Source of the DNA: Chitinophagaceae bacterium
GTDB taxonomy: Bacteria > Bacteroidota > Bacteroidia > Chitinophagales > Chitinophagaceae
Direction of reading: 5' to 3'
Length of the DNA stretch: 64,000 nt
Assembly: GCA_947447265.1 (NCBI GenBank)
Contig: CANFKC010000014.1
Span: 1 to 64,000, forward strand
The position numbers and the translations under genes are program-made. Positions 1-8,588 of this stretch are shown one piece after another. Every line of letters starts with the position of its first letter. Positions within the stretch are counted from its first letter, which is position 1. Below the pieces are notes generated by a model. It made no database searches and was not told where the DNA came from. It worked only from the letters and a program-made list of their open reading frames with translations.

Positions 1-86
1 GACTCAAAAACGCCATTCCGCCCCAGGGCGTAATCTCTTTACTGGTATAGCTTATGTCGAATTCCATCGGCTAATTTCTCTATTGC

Positions 87-136
87 TACGCATTAGGATT
101 TGAACCTCAATTTACTCATTTTAATCCTAATGCGTA
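87..136. repeat. 14-bp perfect inverted repeat at the break of the first gene
   Basis: Arms TACGCATTAGGATT (87-100) and AATCCTAATGCGTA (123-136) are perfect reverse complements with a 22-base loop. The reading frame of the CHU_C gene that follows is open only from 131, so homology to the gene is lost inside the right arm. I recognise no gene in bases 1-130. The repeat may be a natural hairpin, or a fold-back join produced near a contig end; the sequence alone cannot decide. Confidence 0.6.
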
Positions 137-526
137 ATCTGGGTTAAAACTGTACACGACAGCGGTACCTATTGGGTATATGTAACTAAAGACGAATGCC
201 AGATATTAGATACCGTGCGCATAACGACGGAATGGTGCAATTGTACTCACAATGTACCCTCTGCATTTACCCCGAATAATGACGGCCTTAACGACATTAT
301 AAAGCCTAAAATTCAACCGGGCTGTGCAGTTTCGGGATACCAGTTTAATATTTATAATCGTTGGGGTGAGTTGGTATTCAGTTCCGCCAAGCCGGGATCA
401 GGTTGGGATGGTAATTACAAAAATGAACCAGCGGACATGGGAGTGTATATGTATTCGCTGCAATTTTTTGCAGGCAACAAGCTTAACCCTGTTATTACAA
501 GCGGTAGCATTACGCTGATTCGGTAG
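131..526 (+). CDS. gliding motility-associated C-terminal (CHU_C) protein, 5' part missing
   Basis: This is the 3' end of a secreted or cell-surface protein. The last 90 residues form a CHU_C (TIGR04131-type) domain: it opens with VPSAFTPNNDGLNDI, continues with FNIYNRWGELVF and closes with a strand ending in SITLIR. Such domains are T9SS type B export signals, so the protein is expected on the cell surface or secreted. Codons upstream of the first plausible start (GTG at 215) still read as the end of an Ig/PKD-like module (SGTYWVYVTKDEC). The real gene therefore began further upstream, but the frame is closed by TAA at 128-130, next to the inverted repeat at 87-136. The gene is truncated, misassembled or interrupted. 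The domain call is firm; the passenger function is unknown. Confidence 0.8.
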   Translation, partial: CVIWVKTVHDSGTYWVYVTKDECQILDTVRITTEWCNCTHNVPSAFTPNNDGLNDIIKPKIQPGCAVSGYQFNIYNRWGELVFSSAKPGSGWDGNYKNEPADMGVYMYSLQFFAGNKLNPVITSGSITLIR

Positions 527-548
527 CAGCTTATAGGTGCTATCTACT

Positions 549-582
549 AGCTGTGCCACATTTTTTGTAGTGTGGCACAGCT
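549..582 (+). terminator. strong hairpin after the CHU_C gene
   Basis: A perfect 12-bp stem (AGCTGTGCCACA / TGTGGCACAGCT) encloses a 10-base T-rich loop and is followed by an A/T-rich stretch. It starts 23 bases after the stop codon and probably ends transcription. The core GTGCCACA/TGTGGCAC recurs in the hairpin at 29863-29896. Confidence 0.7.
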
Positions 583-668
583 GCTCATAAAAAAACAGTT
601 ATAACCGCAGGTATTGCCGAACACAAACCCGACTACGATTAGTATGCATACAGGGTGATACAGGAAAC

Positions 669-1061
669 CTAGTGAGTCCGGTTACATTCCATGTATAGAT
701 TATATGCGAAAAAGGCTATAAAAATGGTCATAATTACAATTGCGGAGCCACCACTTGACTGACTTATAGTCCTTTTTTTAGTGTTGAAAATGATGTCAAC
801 TTTTTCGTTTTTTTTGGGAATTTTCAACCTCGTTGTCTTATAGGAATAGCTGTATCGCTCCTCATCATAGATGTATTCTACAGTAACTAAAAAATTCCCG
901 CCCTCGTTCTGTTTTACTTCGTCTAGCGAAAGATATCTCCAATCCACAATATCTCCTTTTACACTGATCAGGTATTTTACATTCAATGCATACTTAATAA
1001 TAATGTATGCGAACGCTAGAAGACTTCCAATAAACCCAATGGAATAGATTACCAGATACAT
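669..1061 (-). CDS. small two-helix membrane protein, DUF3592-like
   Basis: A 130-residue protein with an N-terminal hydrophobic helix (residues about 2-28), a soluble middle rich in beta-type residues (VTVEYIYDEERYSYS) and a second hydrophobic helix near the C-terminus (about 107-124). Two helices flanking a small beta domain with a VxYxY motif is the arrangement of DUF3592 proteins, which have no assigned function. It is probably an inner-membrane protein. It sits alone on the minus strand between the CHU_C gene and a gene remnant, with no clear operon partner. The family assignment is from overall pattern only. Confidence 0.55.
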   Translation of the reverse strand: MYLVIYSIGFIGSLLAFAYIIIKYALNVKYLISVKGDIVDWRYLSLDEVKQNEGGNFLVTVEYIYDEERYSYSYKTTRLKIPKKNEKVDIIFNTKKRTISQSSGGSAIVIMTIFIAFFAYNLYMECNRTH

Positions 1062-1185
1062 TTTACTCGATTTATTACCTAGCCCTTTTATATTAAGTAA
1101 TTGTTTGTCCTTTCCATATCGTCACGGCAGCCCAAACAGGATTTACTTCGCAATTTAAAGGATATTCACCTCTTAAAAGCAAACT

Positions 1186-1398
1186 ATGCATTTCGACCCG
1201 AACAATGCAGCTATAAAATTGTGCGCTAACCGCATGGCGCTGGAAGGTGAAGTAAATTTTGCAGAAGCATCGGCCCTGCATGAGCAAGCCTGGCAATTAG
1301 CAGGTAAATATTTAGAACAATACTGGACCACGCATGAATTGGCAAGAAATGGGCGCCATCTCTGCTTGAATTTTAATTGGCCATTATCTTTGTTTTGA
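1186..1398 (+). pseudogene. remnant of a TPR-like protein gene
   Basis: The 70-codon frame begins MHFDPNNAAIKLCAN and continues with EASALHEQAWQLA and TTHELAR. This strongly resembles the N-terminal 60 residues of a small TPR-type family common in Bacteroidota (often misnamed rRNA adenine methyltransferase), in which FDPNN, KLC, EGEG, LFxQAW and HYLAR are conserved. Those proteins continue well beyond this point, whereas here the frame runs into an unrelated tail (CLNFNWPLSLF) and stops. I read it as a truncated remnant, although a short expressed peptide is possible. The family identification is from memory. Confidence 0.4.
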
Positions 1399-1431
1399 AG
1401 CCGCTTCAATATTCGTTTTCTCCGAAATTGT

Positions 1432-2157
1432 CTATATTTTCTTACTTTTCTGCGCCTTGCCTTTTTCCTTAAACATGGCAGAATACTTCTTAAATATCTC
1501 AGAAACATCAAAGAACATGCCCTCAATATTTTCTCCGTTAGGCTTCACACGAAGGTAGTCGCAGTGATTTTCGGTTGTGGACTGTCCATCAAATTCCAGC
1601 CCAATAAGTTCAAGTAGTGCATATTCATCAGCTACGCTCAGTACGTGCACGCCTGTCTCTGATGTTTTGCCGTCAACGGAAGAAAACACGGTCCTGACTA
1701 TCATTTCCACTTTGTATTGGTACAATAAGCTGCTGGCGTCATCGCCCAACTCATGATACGTTTTGAATAAAATACCAAGATACCTGATACTGAAAGGCTC
1801 GGCTTTCAATAGTTCTTTTGAGTAACGAATAAGTTTCTGCCTGTCGTCGTTGCTTACTTTTGCCTGCATGTATATCGCCCGTAAAGAGTCAACCAAGGGA
1901 GAAATTGTACCCATCGGCTGATAGCTATCCCGGAAGAAATAGCCATAGTAAAGCAAGTAGTATTCATCAATATTCAGCGTGGTATCGTTAGCGCTGTATC
2001 TCGTAAATAGCTTAGGATAGAACGATCTAAGCTTGGGGTCTTTAGTGACTTTTTCAATATTAAGATAGTCGGGTTTATCAATGCGCTGCTGGCTTTGAGC
2101 ACTTGCACTTAAGGTAATACCCACTACAACCAGCAACAAATACACAAAATGCCTCAT
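1432..2157 (-). CDS. exported DUF4919-like protein
   Basis: A 241-residue protein with an N-terminal signal peptide (hydrophobic core LLLVVVGITLSASA, cleavage before QSQQ). The mature part has PDYLNIEK near its start, a segment FYPKLFTRYSANDTTL and then YYLLYYGYFF, which is the typical opening of the DUF4919 family of Bacteroidota. The C-terminal part carries the VLSVADEYALLELIGLEF region. The family has no established role. A lysine-rich tail (KEKGKAQKSKKI) ends the protein. It is expected in the periplasm and is transcribed divergently from the tetR gene. Confidence 0.65.
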   Translation of the reverse strand: MRHFVYLLLVVVGITLSASAQSQQRIDKPDYLNIEKVTKDPKLRSFYPKLFTRYSANDTTLNIDEYYLLYYGYFFRDSYQPMGTISPLVDSLRAIYMQAKVSNDDRQKLIRYSKELLKAEPFSIRYLGILFKTYHELGDDASSLLYQYKVEMIVRTVFSSVDGKTSETGVHVLSVADEYALLELIGLEFDGQSTTENHCDYLRVKPNGENIEGMFFDVSEIFKKYSAMFKEKGKAQKSKKI

Positions 2158-2295
2158 AGCGTCTTATTTTATACAATAGTAGGTAAAAAATACTAAACTA
2201 TCTTGTCAAGGTAAGTTGCCTAGCAACGGCTAGAGCGACACTATACTATTGAAAATTAGTCCATAACACATATTTTAATAAAATTTTAAAATAAA

Positions 2296-2328
2296 TTTGG
2301 ATTTGCTAAACACTGTTTAGTAAATTTG
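2296..2328 (+). promoter_or_regulatory. tetR promoter with TetR operator between the -33 and -7 boxes
   Basis: A -33 TTTG (2296-2299) and a -7 TAAATTTG (2321-2328), separated by 21 bp, match the Bacteroidota TTTG/TAnnTTTG pattern. Between them lies a perfect 15-bp palindrome, CTAAACACTGTTTAG (2306-2320; 7-bp arms, one central base), abutting the -7 box. A repressor bound there would block polymerase, which is the usual TetR autoregulation. The start codon is at 2346. Confidence 0.7.
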
Positions 2329-2345
2329 CAGTGTAAAGTATTGGT

Positions 2346-2960
2346 ATGGGAATTTCAGAGCGGAAAGAAAGGGACAAATTGGAGATGCGTAAAAACATCA
2401 TTGATGCCGCCATGCATATGTTTACCCATGAAGGCTATGAAAACGCATCTATTCGCAAAATAGCGGATAAGATAGAATATAGTCCGGCTACCATTTACCT
2501 CTATTACAAAGATAAAGACGAACTTTTATACGACGTTCAGGCAGAATGTTTCAAGAAGTTGGTGACTATTTTTAAAAAGGATGCCAGCGCGGCTGAACCA
2601 TTTACCCGTTTAGGCCAGATTTTTGACACCTATGTCAAGTTCGGTTTAAATAATCCAGAAATGTATGATCTCATGTTCATCATGAAATCGCCCATGAATA
2701 ACCTGGATGATAAAGAGATATGGAAAAACGGTAACGAAGCTTTTGAGCATGTAGTTACCTGTGTACAGGAGTGTATTGACCATCAACTTATTAAGTTTGA
2801 TAATGTATGGCTAGGTGCTTTTTCAGTTTGGGGTATGGCTCACGGCCTTATTTCATTGGATATCCGTTGCCGCATAAAAGTAATGCACATGGATGAATCG
2901 CAGATATTGGACGCCATTCATGCTTCCATTGCAACCTACTTAAATCACATAAAAAAGTAA
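2346..2960 (+). CDS. TetR-family repressor of the adjacent RND efflux operon
   Basis: A 204-residue regulator. Residues about 15-60 form the TetR helix-turn-helix: IIDAAMHMFTHEGYENAS, then IRKIADKIEYSPATIYLYY and the KDKDEL cap. The C-terminal ligand domain is all-helical, with a hydrophobic WLGAFSVWGMAHGLISL helix that resembles the WHG-type TetR C-domain. The gene is first in a run tetR-tolC-hlyD-RND on one strand with gaps of 39, 14 and 21 bp, so it probably represses its own operon and releases it when a pump substrate binds. Two candidate operators (2306-2320 and 2984-2998) support this. The ligand cannot be predicted. Confidence 0.88.
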   Translation: MGISERKERDKLEMRKNIIDAAMHMFTHEGYENASIRKIADKIEYSPATIYLYYKDKDELLYDVQAECFKKLVTIFKKDASAAEPFTRLGQIFDTYVKFGLNNPEMYDLMFIMKSPMNNLDDKEIWKNGNEAFEHVVTCVQECIDHQLIKFDNVWLGAFSVWGMAHGLISLDIRCRIKVMHMDESQILDAIHASIATYLNHIKK

Positions 2961-2983
2961 GCCTATATTTTTTTGCCCAACCA

Positions 2984-2998
2984 CTAAACAACGTTCAG
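2984..2998 (+). promoter_or_regulatory. second, degenerate TetR operator just before tolC
   Basis: CTAAACAACGTTCAG differs from the tetR operator at 2306-2320 at three of 15 positions (the central base and two in the right arm) and ends one base before the tolC start codon at 3000. It lies in the 39-bp gap between tetR and tolC, so it could control an internal promoter or act as a roadblock. Confidence 0.55.
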
Positions 2999-2999
2999 T

Positions 3000-4364
3000 A
3001 TGTCAACAAGAATAACTAAAATTTTTACGTTTATACTATTGTCATTGTACACCAGTGCAGCATGGGCACAAAAGCCGCTGGATAGTTACGTTGCAGATGC
3101 ACTGAAGAACAATACCGGCGTAAGAGAGCAGCAATTTCAACTTGAAAAAGCCCTTCAAGCGCTGCATGAAGCAAAAACCCTTTTCCTACCGTCTGTTACC
3201 ATGCTGGGAAGTTACACCAAGGCCGCTGGCGGACGTACTATAGATATACCTATTGGCGACTTACTCAACCCTGTTTATGGCACGCTCAACCAACTGACCA
3301 ACACCCACAATTTCCCTACCCTTGAAAATGCGTCCGTTCTCCTAAACCCTGATAATTTTTACGATGTTAAATTCCGCACCAGTATGCCGCTCATCAATGC
3401 CGAGGTCTATTACAATAAGAACGTAAAAAAACTGGCAATATCATTGCAGCAGGCTTCAGCAAATGTTTACAAAAGGGCTTTGGTAAAGGATGTGAAAGTA
3501 GCCTACTACCAATATTACCAGGCAGAACAGGCTGTAGCCATATATAAAGAAGCGGAAAAACTCATAGATAAAAATATAACTGTTAATGAAAGTCTTTTAC
3601 GAAATGGGGTAAGAACAAGCACCGCGCTTACGAGGGCACAAACTGAAAAGCAAAAAATAAACGCCCAGATAACCCAATCAGAAAACACTGCAAAAAATGC
3701 ACAGGCTTATTTCAACTTCCTGCTTAACAAGCCTTTTTCCAGTGAAATAGTGTTTGATTCCACTTATAGTCCGGCCGGTGAAATGGCTATGGACCTTAGC
3801 TCCGGCGACAACAGTGTTTCCGGACGAGAAGAACTACAGCAGTTGCGGCTAAAGCAGAGCATGTTTGATGTCAATAAGAAACTGCAGCAATCTTTCATCA
3901 TCCCAAAACTTAATACGTTCGTTGATTTAGGCTCGCAGGGATTCAATTGGAAAGTGAACGACAAATCAGCGTACTACCTGTTTGGTATCAACCTGGAATG
4001 GAATCTGTTCGCCTGGGGCCAGCATAACTACAAAGTAAAGCAGGCGCAACTGGACATCAATACCACCCAATTACAATACGAAGGGACTGAACGGGCTTTT
4101 CGGTTACAACTTACGCAGGCCATGAACGACTATAACAGCGCTGTAAGCAATTACAATAGTGCTAAGGCGCAGAAGCGGTTGGCTGCTAAATATTATGCTG
4201 ACCAGTTTAAAGCTTATAAGGAAGGACAACTGCTTTACATAGAACTGATTGATGCCCAGAACCAGTTGACCATTGCCGATCTCCAACTTTCCGTCGCTTT
4301 CGCCAATGTGCAGATCGCTAAGGCAGAAACCGAAAGAAACTTAACCACTTATCCACTCAACTAA
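3000..4364 (+). CDS. TolC-family outer membrane efflux channel
   Basis: A 454-residue protein with a Sec signal peptide (core IFTFILLSLYTSAAWA, cleavage before QKPL). The mature protein consists of two long helical OEP repeats, visible as heptad-rich segments such as LRLKQSMFDVNKKLQQ and the C-terminal SAKAQKRLAAKYYADQFKA, with barrel strands between (VNDKSAYYLFGINLEWNLF). The motif YKEGQLLYIELIDAQNQLT near the C-terminus is characteristic of TolC-like channels. It should form the outer-membrane exit duct of the efflux complex made with the two following genes. Length and gene order are normal for the family. The start follows directly on a candidate operator. Confidence 0.92.
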   Translation: MSTRITKIFTFILLSLYTSAAWAQKPLDSYVADALKNNTGVREQQFQLEKALQALHEAKTLFLPSVTMLGSYTKAAGGRTIDIPIGDLLNPVYGTLNQLTNTHNFPTLENASVLLNPDNFYDVKFRTSMPLINAEVYYNKNVKKLAISLQQASANVYKRALVKDVKVAYYQYYQAEQAVAIYKEAEKLIDKNITVNESLLRNGVRTSTALTRAQTEKQKINAQITQSENTAKNAQAYFNFLLNKPFSSEIVFDSTYSPAGEMAMDLSSGDNSVSGREELQQLRLKQSMFDVNKKLQQSFIIPKLNTFVDLGSQGFNWKVNDKSAYYLFGINLEWNLFAWGQHNYKVKQAQLDINTTQLQYEGTERAFRLQLTQAMNDYNSAVSNYNSAKAQKRLAAKYYADQFKAYKEGQLLYIELIDAQNQLTIADLQLSVAFANVQIAKAETERNLTTYPLN

Positions 4365-4378
4365 AAAATAGCCAATAC

Positions 4379-5428
4379 ATGAAACATATTTCAACGCTGT
4401 TGCTGCCCGCAATACTCTTCTTCGGCGCATGCAAACAAGAACAACCTGTCGCCAAAAAGAATGTTGACGATGTAATACCTGTAAAAGTTATGCAGCTGCA
4501 GTCGCATAACGGGCAGGCTAATATTGCCGTTTCGGGCCAATTTACCACCGATGATGAAACCTACTTATCATTTAAGACAGGAGGGGTGATAGATCGTATA
4601 TTGGTTAAAGATGGCGATGCTGTGCGGAAAGGACAGTTACTCGCTGTATTAAAACTCACAGAAATTGATGCACAGATGCAACAAGCAAACCTTGCATTTG
4701 AAAAAGCCAAACGCGACAATGCCCGCGCAACCAGTCTGTATAAAGATAGTGTAGCTACCCTGGAACAGCTTGAAAACAGTAAAACTGCGCTTGACCTTGC
4801 CACGCAGCAACTGGCAGCGGCAAAATTCAATCGGAGTTACTCTGAAATAAGAGCCGCCAAGGATGGCTATATCTTACGCAAACTAACCAATGAGGGCCAG
4901 ATGGCCGGACCAGGCGTACCTGTATTTCAAACAAATGGCGCAGCAAGTAACAATTGGGTATTGCGCGTTTCAGTTGGCGACAAGCAATGGGCAGCCATAG
5001 CACCGGGCAATAAAGCTACGATACATACCGAGACCGGGGACTATGCCGCGGCGGTGAGTCGGAAATCGCAGGGCACTGACCCTGCCACCGGGTTGCTGTC
5101 TGTTGACATAAGTCTTTCGGGTAAAACACCTGCCAGCATTGCTACCGGCATGTTTGGCAAAGCAGTTATTGAAACCGGCTACAATAAAACGCAGCACGCC
5201 AGCAATATCTATTCCATACCGTATGATGCGTTGCTAGATGCTGATGGAAGTACAGGTTATGTGTTCATTGTCAATGAACAAAACAAGGTATCTAAGGTAA
5301 AAGTAGAGATAGAGGGAATAGAAAAAGACAGCGTCATTATATCTGATGGACTACAGGATGCCAGTTCAATTGTTATTTCGGGTAGCGCATATCTTACTGA
5401 TAACAGCTGCATACGTATTATTCAATAA
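4379..5428 (+). CDS. RND efflux periplasmic adaptor (HlyD/AcrA family), lipoprotein
   Basis: A 349-residue membrane fusion protein. The signal peptide ends in a lipobox (FFGAC, Cys18), so it is probably lipid-anchored. Next come half of a lipoyl/barrel-sandwich fold (TGGVIDRILVKDGDAVRKGQ), a short helical hairpin (about residues 96-150: MQQANLAFEKAKRDNARA), the second lipoyl half (IRAAKDGYILRKLTNEGQ) and beta-barrel and membrane-proximal domains. It links the TolC channel to the RND pump. It begins 14 bp after tolC and ends 21 bp before the pump gene, so the three are co-transcribed. Confidence 0.92.
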   Translation: MKHISTLLLPAILFFGACKQEQPVAKKNVDDVIPVKVMQLQSHNGQANIAVSGQFTTDDETYLSFKTGGVIDRILVKDGDAVRKGQLLAVLKLTEIDAQMQQANLAFEKAKRDNARATSLYKDSVATLEQLENSKTALDLATQQLAAAKFNRSYSEIRAAKDGYILRKLTNEGQMAGPGVPVFQTNGAASNNWVLRVSVGDKQWAAIAPGNKATIHTETGDYAAAVSRKSQGTDPATGLLSVDISLSGKTPASIATGMFGKAVIETGYNKTQHASNIYSIPYDALLDADGSTGYVFIVNEQNKVSKVKVEIEGIEKDSVIISDGLQDASSIVISGSAYLTDNSCIRIIQ

Positions 5429-5449
5429 TCAACCTTAAAAGCTCAGTTC

Positions 5450-8400
5450 ATGAAAATATCTGATTATGCTGTCAAGAATTACCAGTTCACATTGGTGATA
5501 TTCATTATGATAATTGTAGTGGGCATATCTACATTATTAAACATGCCGAGGTCTGAAGACCCGGAAATGCATGCACCGGTATTCCCTATTGTTGTGGTTA
5601 ACCCTGGTGCAAGCCCTAAAGACATGGAAGAACTGGTAGTAAAACCTATTGAGAAAGAGGTTTATGCCCTGGAAAACATGAAAAGGATCCGTACAACGAT
5701 TAGCGACGGAGTAGCGGTAATACGTGCTGAATATAAATATAACAGTAATGTTGATTCGAAATACCAGGAAATAGTTCGAGTAGTGAACGGTATGCGCAGC
5801 CAGTTGCCCCCTACTATACAGAAGCTGGACGTACTTAAATTTCAACCCTCAGACGTAAATATTATACAGCTGGGGCTGATTTCGGAGAATGCGCCACGCG
5901 ATAAAATGAACTTTTACGCTAAAAAACTGCAGGAGGAACTGGAAAAACTGACTTCGCTCAAGAATGTAAAGCTTTCAGGATTGCCAGAAAGAGAAGTGCG
6001 TATTGAAGCCGATATTGAGAAACTGGCACAGATGCACATACCTGTTATGGCTATAATTGCTAACCTGCAAAGCGAAAACACCAATATACCTGGCGGCAGC
6101 ATAGACGCAGGTAACAAAACCTACAACATTAAGACAAGCGGCAATTTTAAAACAATTGAAGAAATAAGCAATGCCGTTGTCTATACCGTCAATGGGAAAA
6201 ATATAAAACTAAAAGATGTAGCAAAAGTGTTTTATGGCTACGATGACGAAAAGTACGTAACCCGCCTTAATGGCCACAGGTGCGTATTTGTAGTTGCCGC
6301 CCAGAAGGATGGAGAGAACATTACCACATCTCAGCAGCAATACAAACCCATAATAGAAAAATTTAAACAAACACTACCTCCTAACATTGACCTGATACAA
6401 AACCATGACCAGGCCGACAATGTGAATATGCGCCTCTCGGGCCTTGGTAAAGATTTTCTTATTGCCATACTGCTAGTCGCTATAACGCTGCTCCCGCTGG
6501 GTAGCAGGCCGGCAATAATAGTTATGATATCTATTCCACTATCACTTTCCATTGGTATAGTATTACTTCAATTATTTGGTTATAACTTAAACCAGCTCAG
6601 TATAATAGGTTTGGTTGTTGCATTGGGTTTGTTAGTTGATGACAGCATTGTAGTAGTGGAAAATATAGAGCGATGGATGCTGGAAGGCCATAGCAGGATG
6701 GAGGCTACGCTGAAAGCGACTAGCCAGATAGGCCGTGCCGTGATAACCTGTACTATTACGCTCATCATAGCGTTTATGCCGTTGGTATTTATGCCAGAAG
6801 GCGCAGGCGATTTTATACGCTGCCTGCCGCTGGCCGTAATATTCTGCGTACTGGCATCTATGTTTGTTTCACTTACCATCATCCCTTTCCTTTCCAGCAA
6901 ACTATTGAAAGAACATACCGGCAATCCGGAAGGCAATATTTTTATGCGTGGCTTAAAGCGCCTTATACATGGCAGCTACTCCCGTTTGCTCGATGTGGCA
7001 ATTGCCCGGCCGGCAATAACCATCGCTATTGCCGTTGTCGTGTTTGGGGGCGCTGTATACCTGTTCAAGGTTATAGGGTTTGGTTTGTTCCCGGCATCAG
7101 AAAAGCCCCAGTTCTTTGTAAATGTTACTACCCCACCTCAATCGAACGTTGCCTATACAGATAGCGTAGTGCGCAAAATAGAACAGGAGCTGAAGAAAGA
7201 ACCGCTCATAAAGTATTATGCAACACATAGCGGTAAGGGCAACCCGGTTATTTACTACAATGAGACCCAGGAAAACGAAAGAAGCAATTTCGGGCAGGTT
7301 TTCGTGCAATTGGAACCACATACCAGCCCGGATACCAAACTGGAGATAATTGAGCGCCTGAGGGCCAAATGGACCCCATATCCGGGTGCTAAGGTGGAAG
7401 TTAAGAATTTTCAGCAGGGACCTTTAGAAATTGCTCCTGTGGAGGTACGTCTTTTCGGCGAAGACCTGGATACTTTGCGCGCAATGGCCGCCGACGTGGA
7501 AACAATGCTCAGGAAGACATCTGGCACGATTTATGTGGACAATCCGGTATCTATTTTAAATTCAGACATCAGGGTAAATATTAACAGGGAAAAGGCTCAG
7601 GCGATGGGTGTAAATACCGCTAACATCGACCGGACTGTGCGCCTTGCAATTGCCGGACTTAATATTGGCCACTACAATGATGACAATGGAAATGAATATG
7701 ATATGCTCTTTACGAGGTCAAAACAAGGCAAGCCGACAATGGATGTATTTAATAATTTAATGATAAATAATAACCAGGGCGCGGCAATACCACTAGCACA
7801 GCTGGCCGATCTTAAGTTAGAATCTTCACCTTTGAGCATCAATCACCAGGAAAAGAAGAGAGTAGTTTCAGTTAAATCATTTGTACAGAAAGGAGTTCTT
7901 AATGATAAGGTTATCAACGATGTAATAGCAAAAATGGATAAATATAAATTTAAACCGGGCTACAGTTATGAAATGGGTGGCGAAGTAGAATCGCGCAATA
8001 ATTCGTTTGGCGGGTTTGCTACTATTATTATCGTAACTGTGTTTTTATTCATAGCAATATTGGTACTGGAGTTCCGCACCTTTAAGAGCACACTCATCGT
8101 GCTTTCTGTGATACCGCTGGGTATTGTAGGGGCGGCAGTCGCATTATGGCTCTCGGGCAACTCATTATCATTCGTTGCCATTATCGGGCTGATCGCTCTT
8201 GCCGGTATCGAAGTAAAGAATACCATACTATTAGTAGAATTTACCAATAAACTGCGCAGCCAGGGTAAAAACCTGGAAGCGGCTATTAAAGAAGCCGGTG
8301 AAGTGCGATTCTTGCCTATTGTATTAACATCGCTTACGGCTATTGGCGGACTAATCCCAATCGCTATATCTACCAATCCACTTATTGCCCCGCTGGCAAT

Positions 8401-8509
8401 TGTGCTGATTGGCGGCCTCATCAGCTCTACCTTATTATCACGAATAGTAACACCGGTTATATATAAACTGATGCCGCCCAAAGTAGAATTAGCGGCAGCA
8501 ATAAGCTAA
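5450..8509 (+). CDS. RND-family multidrug efflux permease (AcrB type)
   Basis: A 1,019-residue inner-membrane proton antiporter with the expected plan: TM1 near residue 15-30, a large porter/docking loop, TM2-6, a second loop and TM8-12. The proton relay is intact: DD in TM4 (GLLVDDSIVVVENIERW), Lys in TM10 (GIEVKNTILLVEF) and Arg in TM11 (VRFLPIVLTSLTAIGG). Length and topology fit the HAE-type hydrophobe/amphiphile exporters rather than heavy-metal pumps, which usually carry charged TM4 signatures of a different form. It forms a tripartite complex with the two preceding products. Substrates cannot be read from sequence. Confidence 0.94.
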   Translation: MKISDYAVKNYQFTLVIFIMIIVVGISTLLNMPRSEDPEMHAPVFPIVVVNPGASPKDMEELVVKPIEKEVYALENMKRIRTTISDGVAVIRAEYKYNSNVDSKYQEIVRVVNGMRSQLPPTIQKLDVLKFQPSDVNIIQLGLISENAPRDKMNFYAKKLQEELEKLTSLKNVKLSGLPEREVRIEADIEKLAQMHIPVMAIIANLQSENTNIPGGSIDAGNKTYNIKTSGNFKTIEEISNAVVYTVNGKNIKLKDVAKVFYGYDDEKYVTRLNGHRCVFVVAAQKDGENITTSQQQYKPIIEKFKQTLPPNIDLIQNHDQADNVNMRLSGLGKDFLIAILLVAITLLPLGSRPAIIVMISIPLSLSIGIVLLQLFGYNLNQLSIIGLVVALGLLVDDSIVVVENIERWMLEGHSRMEATLKATSQIGRAVITCTITLIIAFMPLVFMPEGAGDFIRCLPLAVIFCVLASMFVSLTIIPFLSSKLLKEHTGNPEGNIFMRGLKRLIHGSYSRLLDVAIARPAITIAIAVVVFGGAVYLFKVIGFGLFPASEKPQFFVNVTTPPQSNVAYTDSVVRKIEQELKKEPLIKYYATHSGKGNPVIYYNETQENERSNFGQVFVQLEPHTSPDTKLEIIERLRAKWTPYPGAKVEVKNFQQGPLEIAPVEVRLFGEDLDTLRAMAADVETMLRKTSGTIYVDNPVSILNSDIRVNINREKAQAMGVNTANIDRTVRLAIAGLNIGHYNDDNGNEYDMLFTRSKQGKPTMDVFNNLMINNNQGAAIPLAQLADLKLESSPLSINHQEKKRVVSVKSFVQKGVLNDKVINDVIAKMDKYKFKPGYSYEMGGEVESRNNSFGGFATIIIVTVFLFIAILVLEFRTFKSTLIVLSVIPLGIVGAAVALWLSGNSLSFVAIIGLIALAGIEVKNTILLVEFTNKLRSQGKNLEAAIKEAGEVRFLPIVLTSLTAIGGLIPIAISTNPLIAPLAIVLIGGLISSTLLSRIVTPVIYKLMPPKVELAAAIS

Positions 8510-8533
8510 TAAAAAAGTAATCAGTCATACACC

Positions 8534-8556
8534 CTATTGTTTTCAGGAAAACATAG
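8534..8556. promoter_or_regulatory. imperfect palindrome between the RND pump gene and the second tetR gene
   Basis: GTTTTCAGGAAAAC (8539-8552) is a perfect 6-bp inverted repeat around AG, and extends outward by CTAT/ATAG with one bulged T. No T-run follows, so an operator for the TetR gene starting at 8589 is as likely as a terminator. The sequence is unlike the CTAAACA operator of the first TetR. Confidence 0.35.
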
Positions 8557-8588
8557 ATAAAAAATTACTAACCCAATAAACTTACGCA

